Source: Isoetes taiwanensis (lineage: Eukaryota; Streptophyta; Lycopodiopsida; Isoetales; Isoetaceae). From it: a stretch of DNA of 64,000 bases. Position 1 is the first letter of the stretch. Every line of letters starts with the position of its first letter. The stretch spans positions 18,343,592-18,407,591 of the forward strand of contig JAJEKV010000002.1 of the NCBI GenBank assembly GCA_021234155.1. The letters are read 5' to 3'. A program made the translations under genes and the position numbers. The notes under the pieces were generated by a model. The model saw nothing but the letters and a program-made list of their open reading frames with translations. It was not told the origin of the DNA and did not search any database. Shown here in pieces: positions 1-11,215 of this stretch.

Positions 1-1450
1 AGCCACCTTGGCATGTTGGAGCCTAGGTGGCATGGCATGTTGAGGCACCTTGGCATGTTTGAGCCTAGGTGGCATGTTGGAGCCCTAGGTGGCATGTTTG
101 AGCCACCTTGGCATGTTGAACCCTAGGTGGCATGTTGGATCCCCATTGGCATGTTTAAGCCACCTTGACATGTTTGAGCCTAGGTGGCATGTTGGAGCCT
201 AGGTGGGAAGTTTGAGCCACCTTGGCATGTTGGAGCCTAGGTGGCATGTCTGAGCCACCTTGGCATGTTAGAGCCCTAGGTGGCACGTTGGAGCCTAGGT
301 GGCATGTTTGAGACACCTTGGCATGTTGGAGCCCTAGGTGGCACGTTGAAGCCCGTGGAATGTTTGAGCCACCTTAGCATGTTGGAGCCCTCGTGGCATG
401 TTGGAGCTTGTGTGGCATGTTTGAGCCACCTTGGCATGTTTGAGCCTAGGTGGCATGTTTGAGCACCTTGGCATTTTAGCCACCTTGGCATGTTGGAGCC
501 TAGGTGGCATGTTTGAAACCTAGGTGGCATGTTGGAGCCTAGGTGGCATGTTTGAGCCAACCTTGGCATGTTGGAACCTAGGTGGCATGTTTGAGCCAAC
601 CTTGGCATGGTGGAGCCTAGGTGGCATGTTGTGAGCCACCTTGGCATGTTGGAGCCCCATGGCATGTTTGAGCTGCCTTGGCATGTTTGAGCCTAGGTGG
701 CATGTTGGAGCCCTAGGTGACATGTTCGAGCCAACCTTGGTATGTTTGAGCTTAGGTGGCATGTTTGAGCACCTTGGCATGTTTGAGCCATCTTGGCAAG
801 TTTGAGCCACATTGGCATGTGGGGCCTAGGTGGCATGTTGGAGCCCATGGCATGTTTGAGCCACCTTGGCATGTTTGAGCCACCTTGGCATGTTTGAGCC
901 TAGCTGGCATGTTGGAGCCTAGGTGGCATGTTTGAGCCAACTTGGCATGTTGGAGCCTAGGTGGCATGTTGGGCCCCAGGTGCCATGTTTGAGCCACCTT
1001 GGCATGTTGGAGCTTAGGTGTCCTTGGAGCCCGCGTGGCATGTTTGAGCCACCTTGACATGTTTGAGCCTAGGTGGCATGTTGGAGACTAGGTGGCATGT
1101 TTGAGACACCTTGGCATGTTGGATCCTAGGTGGCATGTTTGAGCCTAGTTGGGAGGTGGCATGTTGGAGCCCATGTGGCATGTTTGAGCGACCTTGGCAT
1201 GTTTGAGCCAATGTGGCATGTTAGAGCCAACATGGCATGTTTGAGCCACCTTGGCATGTTTGAGCCCAGGTGGCATGTTGGAGCCTAGGTGGCATGTTTG
1301 AGCAACCTTGGCATGTTGGAGCCTAGGTGGCGTGTTGGAGCCCACGTGGCATGTTGGAGCCCATGTGGCATGTTTGAGCCACCTTGGCATGTTTGAGCCA
1401 CCTTGACATGTTGGAGCCCACATGGCATGTTAGAGTGGGTGTGGCATGTT
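1..1450. repeat. 19-20 bp minisatellite with two alternating unit types
   Basis: About 1.45 kb of tandem units of roughly 19-20 bp. One type reads GCATGTTGGAGCCTAGGTG and the other GCATGTTTGAGCCACCTTG. They alternate irregularly, with point changes and 1-2 bp length changes. The first type carries CCTAGGTGG where the second carries CCACCTTGG, which is nearly its reverse complement, so the core flips orientation between units and neighbours could pair. Long reading frames across the array arise from the unit length and lack of stops and are not taken as genes. The array runs off the left edge of the window. Confidence 0.93.
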
Positions 1451-1691
1451 TGAGTCCTTCAAGAAATGCCTATATGATGCCAAACCAGTGTCTATCTTTG
1501 GTTCTTCGTATCAATGTGTCTTCAACAAATTGCCAAGTGATAGATGTCTTGAAGTTCACGCTCTACAAACTCTCACACACACATGTATGAACTCAAATGC
1601 TAATGACTCTGTCAAGGATGCATACAACTCTTTTATCCACCATTTTGTGGCAGTAATGGCATGTGGACAACGGTCATACATGGATTCTTAG
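1446..1691 (+). other. Unassigned open frame next to the minisatellite
   Basis: An 81-codon open frame begins in the last minisatellite unit and runs to a TAG. Its non-repetitive part contains FKKCLYDAKPVSIFGSSYQC and later several Cys and His residues, and has a protein-like composition, unlike the array frames. I recognise no domain and see no splice sites that would join it to the methyltransferase remnant starting about 300 bp downstream. It may be an eroded exon of an unknown gene or chance. Confidence 0.2.
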
Positions 1692-1995
1692 AAAACCCAT
1701 AAAAACCACACCTCAAAAACACTACCTTAAAAACAACACCTTAAAAAAAAACATCCTTCAAAAACCATACCTTTGAGAAAACAACACATCCTTAAAAAAT
1801 AAAATACACCTCCTTAAGAAACCACACATTCTTAAAAAAAAAGCTACGGCTCCCTAAAAAAAACTACAGCATATCCTTGAAAAACTACACTTCCATATAA
1901 CTACGTGTAGGTTTTTTCTAAATCTTCAAAAAAACAATCCGTATTTTGTTTTTGCTGTTGTTTTCAGCCATGGACCAAATGTTGGGGTTGTAGTG
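1692..1995. other. A-rich spacer with degenerate CCTTAAAAA repeats
   Basis: No gene seen. The stretch is A-rich on the plus strand and repeats short motifs of the type ACCTTAAAAA with variable A runs. It ends about where homology with the complete transposon copy begins, so it may mark the broken inner edge of transposon copy 1. Confidence 0.5.
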
Positions 1996-2253
1996 GAGGA
2001 CTTCAAAAAATAAAAAAAACAAACTCCAAGAACTTCGAGAAGCTTGTGTCACAGAGTGCTGCCTCAATTATGATTCAGACAAGAAGCCCATAATGGCTGT
2101 GAAGCAGTAGGACAATTACTTCCAGCTTGCTTTCAGAGACGGTCGAGTAAGTAAAAGCTTTAATTTAGTCCTCTGTAGTATGCTTAGCATAGCTTAATTT
2201 GTGTATTAACACCGAACATTGTATATTCGTACCAACCAAGGAAGACCAGCCAC

Positions 2254-2472
2254 GGTATAAATTTATCACGGGTGCACAGTCATGATATAATTTATACCAT
2301 GGCGAGTCACGGCGAATTTAAACCGTGCACGGGCGCGGTATAAATTTATCTGCCCGTCGAGGTAGCGGTTTAAATTTATCGGAGCGTTTCGCTCTTGATA
2401 TGAATTTATCACCGTGACTTCGCCATGGTATAAATTTATCTGCGACCGAACCGCGGTATAAATTTATACCGC
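2254..2472. repeat. Palindrome array in intron 3, copy 1
   Basis: About eight sites of the TATAAATTTATA family lie within about 220 bp of the 2,147-2,564 intron. The clearest is GCGGTATAAATTTATACCGC at 2,452-2,471. Others have one decayed arm, for example GGTATAAATTTATC at 2,254, 2,336 and 2,426. The matching intron in the other copy has five sites at different spacings, so number and position are not conserved even though the intron location is. Confidence 0.85.
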
Positions 2473-3551
2473 ACTGGCTAATGTGTGCAATTAGGCAAGT
2501 AAGCTGCGCAACTAACACTTGTACGCCATTCAACATTAAACTACTTGTGTTCGATCATTCACAGGTGTGGGATCTTCAGGAAAGGCTATTTTGCATGTTC
2601 GAAGATGGTGAGCTGAAAGAACAATCTAGCTCTGCCGGAAAAAAACCAAAAAAAGGTGGTGAAGCAAAACAAAAAAACATGAGCGTTGTACCACGGATGC
2701 GACTCTGAGGGGTTTAAAAAAGCAAAAGAAATTTTTGTAAGACTATTAGAAAAGTTGTGGCCAAGGAATTCACTCTAGACTTAAATGGCCAAAGAAGCTA
2801 AGACGTAAGCCACATTTCCCATGTCGTGTTCTTTTTTTCCTAATTTTGTCTGACAACATTTTTTCCTCTGCAGTCAGAAAGACATTGTCACCTGCCAGGC
2901 AGAGTTAATGAAGCAACTAAACCTGGAGGCCTGGGAGGAGTGCAAGGCTTTGTATCCAACTTCTACTTCAGATAGTATTATCGAGAGAGACCACCGTTAA
3001 CCCGGTGGGCGGGTAAGTTTTTTCGAGAAAATACTTTTTGTTTTAGTGCCTTTGTCTCTGATTTTCTTACGAGAACAAGAAGAAAGGGCTACCGACAGGA
3101 TTTTTAAACCTGGTTCGTAGGGCCAAGGAGGAGAGGCAGAGACTGAAGGCAATTGAGCAGGGAAAACAAGTCGGCACAAGGAGTTTTGACACCAGTTATG
3201 AACGATTTACAACATTGGTCGGGATCGCTTATGCGAGGTTGTTCATGGGGATTGCACGAGGTCGGAACTTTTGGACAAGCAAATTATACATTGTGTATTC
3301 TGCGACATTCCATCACGGGTTCAAAATTAAGGATAGCACTTTTCGACGAGGCCTTCACGCCGCGTGCAAGTCCGTGCTTTTTGACGACACGAAGGAAATC
3401 ACGACATCCGCAAAGCGAAGGGTCATCATTTTTCATTTTTCCTGCAGGCGATGTCCGGTTGCTTAAGCCATTGGGAGTCATGCATGTAACGCTGGCTTCA
3501 AAACTGCGTATGGTAAGCTTTGAATTTATTGCTTTACTATTCACCGTAACA

Positions 3552-3691
3552 CCACGGTATAAATTTATACCTCGATTAAGCCTCGTGGTATCAATTTATA
3601 CACCAAGGCAACCTTCAGATAAATTTATATACGACGCGACACCGTGGTATAAGTTTATCTGACAAGGCAATAATTGGTATAAATTTATCTG
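3552..3691. repeat. Palindrome array in intron 6, copy 1
   Basis: Five TATAAATTTATA-type sites lie within 140 bp of the 3,513-3,759 intron. The first (3,554-3,571) is near perfect. The rest have changed arms or one core substitution (TATCAATTTATA, TATAAGTTTATC). The corresponding intron of the complete copy (32,583-32,872) also holds five or six degenerate sites, so this intron seems to have carried them before the two copies separated. Confidence 0.82.
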
Positions 3692-4432
3692 ACCACACCA
3701 TCAACTAACTTATTTTGTTAGTTTTCTTTCTACCAATTTTTAATTGCTTTTTGTTTTAGCGGGGCTAAAAATAAATGTCAAAGGACATGGTGGTGGTCCG
3801 CGCTTAGTAAGTTGCTTTGAACATTTCCATATAGGTTTTTACAGCGCGGACACCAAAAAAACCATGGTTCATTTCAATACAGCGAGAATGAGAAGAGTCC
3901 ACCACTCAACTTTCTTCGCCGGGTTGTTCTACAAAAATTAAGAGACCCATTGACAAAAGCGCTGTGGTATCTCATTACCAGAAGCCACAACGGCTAATTA
4001 ATAACTTAATACAGTGGTTTTCTCGCCCGGGAGACTGGATTCTAGATGCATTTTCTGGCTCAGGCACCACAGCAGTTTGCGCCCTTAAGCAGGGGCGCAA
4101 TGTTGTCTCCGTCGACATAGACCCGGACAAAATAAGTTTCGTCAGGACAAGGATAAGCTCTTGTGAATCCTTTCCTGATGAAAACGAGGAACTGGGAGCA
4201 AAGAACGGTGCTGGCGATGTTAAAGGCACATACACAGAAATGCAGCCTCCACTTACGGGAAGAAGAGATGAGGAGGTGGAGTTTGTCGACCTGGAGCCTG
4301 TGGTGCCTGAGCCCGAAAAACAGCCTGTACCTGTACCATTGGAATCAGAAGCAGGCGTCTCTGCTATTGTACCCTCGCAAGAGACAGATCCTAAGGGGAA
4401 CGAGAGTCCTGTGGACTGGGAAGAGCCACCTC

Positions 4433-4449
4433 TCGTATAAATTTATACA
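4433..4449. repeat. Palindrome overlapping the methyltransferase stop codon, copy 1
   Basis: The sequence CGTATAAATTTATACAG spans the end of the open frame. GTA TAA supplies the last Val codon and the stop. The same arrangement occurs in the other copy at 31,889-31,904. Confidence 0.85.
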
Positions 4450-4887
4450 GACAGTATTATAAATTAACTTTCATTGTAAACTTTGTGCTAAGAATTTCAA
4501 TATAATTTGATGAAGATTTTTAAACTAAAAGCTTTGTCTCTTCAACAATGCTTAATTAGAACAACTCTTTCTTGCTTTATGATTTCACACTCTTTCTCTT
4601 TCCTATGTTTGATTTCCTTAGTACTTATAATAAGCTTGCAAAAAGACAAACTATATTTCCTTCTATTTTCAACAGTAAATACTTATTGAGTTTTCAAATT
4701 TAATGTCTCTCTCCTCAAAACAACCATTTTTTTTTTGCCCTCTTTTAAAAATGAAAAGGCTTCAAAAATGTTGCTTTTTTTGGGGTATTTCTAATGCTAA
4801 TTGCTCAACAATCTATTTTGCTCCCTATTTTGTCTGTTTTTTTCAAGTTTTCAATTTTTATAAAGGAATCTTTCAAACGCACTTCTT

Positions 4888-4917
4888 AAATAAGTGCATT
4901 TCATTTTAAACCTTGTT
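4888..4917 (-). repeat. Terminal inverted repeat of transposon copy 1
   Basis: Thirty bases that, read on the minus strand, begin AACAAGGTTTAAAATGAAA and continue into GCACTTATTT, matching the termini of the complete element. Just inside lies an inverted GCACTT/AAGTGC pair that also exists at the left end of the complete copy. Sequence outside (from 4,918) is unrelated to the other copy's flank. Confidence 0.85.
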
Positions 4918-5582
4918 AAGAAGCAAAATATGCAAGCATGTCTACTGTGCATGCTGAATTGCACAAAGTAAAATGAGAACCATGGCCAACAAATAAGTTT
5001 GGCATAAGGATGAGCATAAAATCTAATAAATCTCAAATCTAATAAGGATAAGCATAAGGATGAGTAAGTAGATCTAATAAAGAAGCATAAGAATGAGCAT
5101 GGCATAGTCTTTTAGTACTCATGGGTTGAAGGTGTTGGAGCATAAGATAACTATAATAGATCTCAATTTAAGACGTGATAGTAGTTTCTTCTGTTGATGG
5201 ACATGGATATAGTAGATGCTATACAAGACTTGTGGCCTAGTCGCACGTGCTAAACAAGATGACATTTTGATATGTGACAAAGTTTGCGTATTCCTTGCTA
5301 TATTTTCCATCTTACGAGTTTGTGTTGGTCAATTTGTGGACCATTCTATTATTCCCGATCCCTATAGCTTGTACTAAAATAAAAAAGTTCACACGACTGG
5401 CACAAGCAGGTCTGATACATTAATCATCCAAGACCCGAAGGATCTCCAAACAGATAGACACGATTGTTACAGTTAATATAGGCATTGGTTCCAGGCTCTG
5501 ATGGTCAGTATGTGGAAATAAGTGATGCTTTATTGCAGATATTAAAGTCAGAGTTACAGTTACAGAAGAAGCATTGTGTTGA
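4918..5582. other. No gene seen
   Basis: AT-rich single-copy-looking DNA between the transposon end and the next retroposed tail. It contains short GGATAAGCATAAGGATGAG-like near-repeats around 5,000-5,095. No coding frame, RNA gene or element end was recognised. Confidence 0.5.
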
Positions 5583-6300
5583 GGAAGGAAGGAAGGAAGG
5601 AAGAAACTTTTAACGTCCACGGAGCCCAATCGGGCTATGGGACCACAAGTACAAGACGGGACCGAAGTCCCTTACCAGAACATGGGCCGAAGCCCTTACA
5701 AACTCAATAAAACATAATCATCCCGGCCCAGATTAAAAACCACCTGGGAAAAAACTGTTGCCAGGATGACTACATATCCAAACATCCATGCTATTGCAAG
5801 AAGCAACAAGCATACCTCCAACAAACAGAGCTTCACCAAACGCCTCCGAACCGTAACCTCTTCACAGCTGGGTGCTGAGGACTGGCCCGAACCCACGCAC
5901 GCGCTAAGTCTCCATCTTCTCGCTAAAACCAGGGCAAATAGATGCTGGTGCAAAGATCCAGGTGCTGACCCACTGAAGGAGCTCGATCAAACCACTAGAC
6001 CATAAGAGCCACCACCAGGAACAGGTCAATTCCCTAAACCCACAGAGCAGCTACCTGCAGGAAGGCGGTGACCCTGAGGGCACCGCTGAAGCAGAAAACA
6101 AGCGCCTCCAATAGGCCCGAACACCAATAACCCAGGCGCGCAGGGAAGGCGGCGCTCAGAGAAAACGGTCAGGGAAGTCGGTCAGGGAGGTGTCTCACTA
6201 ACTGCCAAGCGCCACCCATCACTGCACCTCCCAGGCGCCACCCTTCACTGCAGCCGGACGCCCAACAGGCGCCCAGGCGCTCAGGCAGGCAGGCAGTTGG
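5583..6300 (-). mobile_element. Retroposon with GTCTCCGTGGACG-type 3' tail, minus strand
   Basis: A (GGAA)n run at 5,583-5,604 is followed by a sequence whose reverse complement ends GGGCTCCGTGGACGTTAAAAG. This tail motif ends the near full-length LINE at 51.2 kb and recurs in several short copies. The following 650 bp is unusually GC-rich for its surroundings (repeated CCAGGCGCC-like motifs near 6,180-6,290) and fits the body of a LINE or a SINE sharing its tail. The outer boundary near 6,300 is approximate, and no target duplication was identified. Confidence 0.5.
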
Positions 6301-6940
6301 AAATGAAACATGTTGAGGTGGAAGTATAGACTACTCCACAACCCATAGTGGAGCCGGGCGTCAGGCTAGCAAACAGGAGTAGATTGCCTCGGTATCTGCT
6401 AGTACCAGGACCATAAACATGTGTATTATAGGGTTACAGAGGCAGAGGCTGATGGCCATTCAGATGTGGATGAGGTTTTTCATTGCTTCACAAATGTCAT
6501 GCATGTGAGAGCTGGTTGAGTTGTCTCTGCTAGTAGGATAGATGCGACAAGACCTGATTGTCCTTGACGTCTTTTAATTTAGTTTCAAGATGCTCTCGGC
6601 CATTTATATATTCAGCATGTCAACCATCTCAAATGGACTAGCTTCTCCATGCAAGATAACCTTGCTCCGCTTCAATTGTATGACAGTGAGGAAGAGCTCT
6701 GCAGGGTGAGGACAAAAAGGAATTAGAAAGGAAAACTAGGAAAGGAAGAAAGATGAACAAAGGAACTTCTTTGGGATCAAGCAGTATTCATGAACATGTG
6801 GTAGTTGATATTGAAAATGGTGCACCATAGGTAAGTTGGGTTGTATTATCTTGGATAGTTTTTAAAATTCTCAATTTATGTTGGACGTTTGATTGACACT
6901 AAATGTTTCTCTAGAGGGTGTTCAAAAATACCCATGTACA

Positions 6941-7053
6941 TAGGTGTACATGCCATGTGGGTGCTCGATCCTGTGTGGGCAGGAGTACCCTAGTATCGCT
7001 CGTCTTGTATTTACTCTGGATTAATTTTAGTTAATTTGATCTTTCAAAAAAAA
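6941..7053 (+). mobile_element. Very short 5'-truncated LINE 3' end with target duplication
   Basis: About 110 bp ending GATCTTTC followed by an A run is bracketed by identical 17-bp repeats AAAAATACCCATGTACA at 6,924-6,940 and 7,054-7,070. Poly-A plus a long direct duplication is the signature of target-primed reverse transcription. No coding sequence remains. Confidence 0.8.
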
Positions 7054-7127
7054 AAAAATACCCATGTACAAAAGTTCTGAATGCAACTTTTACCCTTTCA
7101 CATATCATAGCATAGATATGGGAAATG

Positions 7128-7210
7128 AGTGGATGGATGGATGGATAGATAGAGCTTTTAACGTCCATGGAGACCAAATTGGTCGTGGGACTCAAACCAC
7201 AAAAGGGGCA
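7128..7210 (-). mobile_element. Short GTCTCCGTGGACG-type tail copy with (GGAT)n end
   Basis: A (GGAT)n/(AGAT)n run at about 7,130-7,153 is followed by a sequence whose reverse complement reads GGTCTCCATGGACGTTAAAAG, the tail motif shared with the LINE at 45-51 kb, in minus orientation. The microsatellite differs from the (GGAA)n and (ATTCT)n of other copies. Confidence 0.6.
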
Positions 7211-10200
7211 TGGACAAAATGCTCACCTATTTTAGTGTAACCTATTTTCCACCCATCACTTCAATTAAGCCCCTACCCATTTCCAATCATTACCTATTTA
7301 TCACCCACAGTAATGAATATGGCCCACAAAAATCTGGCCTCCCAAAGAAACTAACTTTTGAATTTGTATATTCCAACTTTCTCTTCTCCAAATTTCTCTA
7401 CTCCAACCAACTTATTCCAACATTCCAAAAACCAAATGCACCATAAGTAAGAAAGTTTATTGATCCACCGGTTCAAGTAGTAATTCTAACAGATGCCATG
7501 CGTGTGATAAGCAAAATACATTGCCAAATTTTATATGCTTTTCGCCTTGTTAATTTGTTTTTTAGCTTTCTTCTAGCCTAGATGGAACTGCCCTTAAGAC
7601 CGGACCTAACTGATTGCTGAACAGAAGAAGACTTCCAAGCTAATGTCGGTTTTCCAAACGAGGGTGTTTTATCCCTCTAAATTTCCTACAAATGTTATTT
7701 CTTCTGTAGAGTTAATGAAGTTGGGGGTACCAACGGTGTCGACGCCAACAAAACTTCCATTGATAAGGTAAGACCAGAGCATGAAGAAACCTAATTGAAC
7801 TACGGAGCAAGATATATCCAGACGGCTTGAAGAATAGAGAAGTAAGGAACATGGTTTGCTACCTTCTTACATTGAACAATTATGTAGTTCCGCCAGCTAT
7901 CAAACAGCCTACACATGCTTCCACGTGTTAGTAACATGCACAAGAGTTATCCAGTAGAGTCAACATGAAGCAATGACTAACCGACAGTAAGAACACACAG
8001 AAATCCACCACATGCACCATAGCATCTGCATGCAGATGCTCTCCACCATATCTAGACAGTACGTCGTCTAGAACCCCGCGCCAGTGGATCTAGTGTAAGG
8101 GAGAACTTCATCCATCAGAGTAAGGACCTAGGCCGCTAGACTGTTCGCTACATTCATCATCGTCCCGTACCAGTGATTGATTTCACCTCACCAACGCCCA
8201 TGGTTCTTAAATAGAGGAAATCTATTCGCCCACATACCATGTAACACTAACCTGTTGACAAGCATCTAGTATTGTCCCATACTAGCGTTAAACACTTCTC
8301 CCATTAGTTTACATAAGGTTCTTAATTAGGACAAGTAATAACACTTCCCTATTGTTCTTTACAAGAACAATGTTCAGAGAGGCCTTCATGAATGCAAGAT
8401 TCTACTGGCTTGCCTTAGGCTGCAAGAATTATACCCTTCTTGCTCTATCATAGCGAAACCCATCATTCAACCCGACCTTGTCAGCCTATTTAAGCATTCT
8501 CAAATTTTACAGAACAAAACAGGAGAACCATTTAAGAAGTTACAGGAGTTTCTCAAGGCAATCAAGTATTGCCTCTAAGGTGAAGTTTCATTATTTAGTA
8601 TGAGTATATACCCTTTTAGATTTCGTTCTCTTTTATAGAAGACCACCTCTACCACAGAAACTATTCCACAACTTACCAAATATCTTCAAACTTCACCCGC
8701 AGAAGATCTTCACAGGATCAAACTCCTTTACATACCAATTCGTCTCAGACCCTTGCTTATTCTCTTGCAGTAAGTTCCGTCATGCCTCTCTTTTTGGTTT
8801 GTCTTCCGGCTTCAGTTCTGCCTTTTTGGCCTGGCCAGGTTCTGTCCGTCGCCTCTTTTATGAAAGGCCCTTCCAGCATGGCAAAAGGCCATGTGGTGCT
8901 AGAGTGGAGGCACATGCTTCTGCCGTAAAGACAGCTAGGCCACGTTTTGCTCGCATATTGAATATGATGCTGACATGTGGCATATTTTCAAACCCGAAAA
9001 GTCTTGTAAAGTTGTTGATATTTAACTTTTAATAAGAAAGTCTAGCAACAATTTTTTAAGGTTGAGTAAAATTCTACAGAATGAAAGGTAAAACATACAG
9101 AATCAATAGTAACAAAATTAAAATCAATAGTAAAAACTTGCAGAATGCAAGTAAAAAGTTTTGTATTCACCTCAAAAAGTTTTACAGTGAGAAAACAAAC
9201 ATCAAAAGAAGTTTTTAACTTCCACTTCCATTTATTTCCTCTTCATTTTCCTCTACTTCCACTGTATCCTCTTCATTATCTTCGTCTTCTAGATCAAGAC
9301 TAATTTCTGCAGAGATTTTCTTGTTTCTTAGAGTTGGCTTATAGCTGTGGATGAGTTTCTTGGAGCTGGTTTATGGATCTTCTTGTGGATACTTCCTGTG
9401 GATAGCAGAGGCGACGTCAAGAAGCAGGGCCGTTAGAATGGAGCACCTGTGGCATAAAGCAGGGCCGGAAGCAGGGCCAGAAGTGGGACCGGAAGAGGCC
9501 TTCTTTCCGACGAGGATGAAGAAGAAAATCTGGATATGGTAGTTAGATCAAGGCACAGGTTAGATAGGTGCAGAGTCCTCAAGAATCTGGAAAACAAAGT
9601 AAATGTAAGTAAAAATAGAAAAAAAAAACATTAAATAAACATAAAAATAGCAAATTACCTGCTGCGTGTTGGATATGCTCGGCAATAACTATAGTAAACA
9701 CAATCTACAGCCAAAGGAACTCGCAGAAACTTGCTCAGGCCTACAGATCTCGAAATATATGCTGAAGCTGTTATCGAAATCAAGCATACAAGCCATGACC
9801 TTGCATTTCTTACCTCTGAACCGCCAAAAAGAACCCTTAGACAAGCAACGCCAGCAAGCAAAGCAAAAATAAGCAAGAAACTAGCAAGAAAATGAGGCGC
9901 TAGCTCCATAAACTTTGCAGGAACCTATGCTGCACCTCCCTAACACAAGAAAAATAAAAAATCAAGCTTGTTCTTCGAAAACGCCATCGCTAATCCGGCA
10001 AAGCCTCCGGCAAAGCCTCCGGCATTGCAGAGAAAAGCAAAACTAAGCAAGAAAATACGAAGAAACTGAGGCGCTAAGTCGCCAAACTCTGCAAGAACTT
10101 ATGGCGCACCTCCCTAACAAAAGAAAACCCAAAAATCTTGCTTCTACTTCGCCAGCGCCATCGCTAATCCGGCAGAGCCTCTGGCATTGCAAGACCAGAG

Positions 10201-10285
10201 AAAAAGGGGCTCAAATATGAGCTGTCAATTTCTTTTATACAAGGCAGACGTGGCAAAACATTGCCTAGCTGTACTCTATGTTAAG
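7211..10285. other. No gene seen
   Basis: Mostly AT-rich, single-copy-looking DNA. Short open frames at 7,210-7,446, 8,799-9,032 and 9,351-9,542 have no recognisable domain or splice context. Near-duplicate segments occur at about 9,945-10,010 and 10,100-10,190 (both have CGCCATCGCTAATCCGGCA), suggesting a local duplication of about 140 bp. Nothing else stood out. Confidence 0.45.
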
Positions 10286-10395
10286 ATAAAGCCCTTTTAG
10301 TGGGCTTTCTGTGTTGTCAAGTGGGCCTCCGCGCTGACGCACGTCGACCCACTTTCCAATGCAGAAAGCCCAATATAAAAGGGCCTTTTCTTATA
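10286..10395. mobile_element. Small fold-back element
   Basis: About 110 bp forms an imperfect inverted repeat. The left arm contains AAAGCCCTTTTAGTGGGCTT and the right arm, reverse-complemented, contains AAAGGCCCTTTTATATTGGG. Both continue into GCTTTCTG and AAGTGGG blocks, with a short loop around GCTGACGCACG. It could be a fold-back MITE or a fixed hairpin. No clear target duplication was seen. Confidence 0.45.
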
Positions 10396-10929
10396 TGGAA
10401 GCATCCTGGCTGGTTGCAGAAACCAAACTGGCAACTCCTGCTGCCTGATCAGCGGCAGTCAACCACGACAATGGCTGCCCCTTTTATGGGGTGCTCACCT
10501 ATTTGTTTTCAATGGTTTCCCACCATTTTAATAAACTAATACATTGCCTTGTTGTATAGGGGAACAAAGATTGGGAGCAGCATTTCACAATCTCATAAGG
10601 GGTCCTGCGACCGTTGGCAGCCGGCGCGTCTTTTGAGGTTGTAGAATGTTGCGACCAATCTCAGTACCCCTACAACATGGAAACCGGAATTTGCCTGATA
10701 CCTAAACTTCTTACCTGTTGAGCAAAATGAGTAGGGCGAAGTTCCATTCTAGGGATGGAATGAACCACCGAGTTTCCATGATGTATACAAGAATGACTCT
10801 TTGCTTGAAATTAAGAAGGAAGATGTGCCGGCACGAGGCAGGCATCCGATTAACTGAATTTCAAGCAAAGAGTCATTATTGTAACGTGAAGTTTTGGTTA
10901 GGTTTAATTCTGCGTTCATTTTTGCCTCT

Positions 10930-11215
10930 CTCTCTGGCGTTTCTCTCCGGCTATGGCGTTCTCTAGGCTATAGCATGATCATCGGCGGCGATCTTGGTGG
11001 GCTTACAAGAATGGATGGTGGTCCTCGTTAAATAAGATGTGCCCCACTAGTGTCTTGGCTATGGCATGATCTAGCCTTTATGGCTATGGTGTTCTTTTCC
11101 GGCTATGGCGCGCTTCTCCGCTATGGCTATGGCGTTTTGCTCTATTATTTCGGCTGCGCTAGCTTTTATGCGGCTATGACGTTCTCCTTTTCTCTGGCTA
11201 TGGCGTTTTTTTCTT
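10930..11215. repeat. Scattered GGCTATGGCGTT motif repeats
   Basis: The 12-mer GGCTATGGCGTT and close variants (GGCTATGGTGTT, GGCTATGACGTT) recur many times in about 290 bp at irregular spacing. The same phrase occurs in the family A direct repeats and near 61.1 and 61.4 kb, so it may derive from degraded mobile-element sequence. Confidence 0.45.

Larger units (their letters stand above)
1996..4440 (+). pseudogene. Decayed DNA methyltransferase-like gene, copy 1
   Basis: Paralogue of the minus-strand gene at 31,898-36,050. Recognisable pieces are part of exon 3 (1,996-2,146), exon 4 (2,565-2,807), exon 5 (from 2,874), exon 6 with the weakened motif IV region (about 3,087-3,512), and exon 7 with the SAM-binding motif DAFSGSGTT (about 4,048-4,074). 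It ends with SPVDWEEPPLV and a TAA at 4,438-4,440. Lesions include an in-frame TAG at 2,108-2,110 where the other copy has Tyr, frameshifts in exons 4 and 6, and loss of the DIPY motif (a Ser codon replaces Tyr after small length changes). Donor sites at 2,147 and 3,513 and their acceptors remain. Exon 7, encoding the SAM-binding half, is the best preserved. The 5' exons are absent. Confidence 0.8.
1996..4917 (+). mobile_element. Truncated DNA transposon, copy 1 (methyltransferase half plus one TIR)
   Basis: This segment is homologous, in the opposite orientation, to the methyltransferase half of the element at 31,413-39,924. Homology starts near 1,996 inside exon 3 of the methyltransferase gene. 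It continues through exons 4-7, the introns with their palindromes, and the 3' region, and ends in a 30-bp terminal repeat at 4,888-4,917. That repeat matches the left terminal repeat of the complete copy with one difference (a CpG to TpG-type change). The first two exons, the divergent promoter, the whole transposase-like gene and the second terminal repeat are missing. The inner edge abuts A-rich spacer and the minisatellite. The copy is clearly not autonomous. Confidence 0.85.

Noticed and set aside
276-1423. Several long minus-strand frames (repeats of QTCHLGSNMPRLA type)
   Set aside because: They are translations of the 19-20 bp minisatellite, lack conserved units at protein level, and shift frame with unit length.
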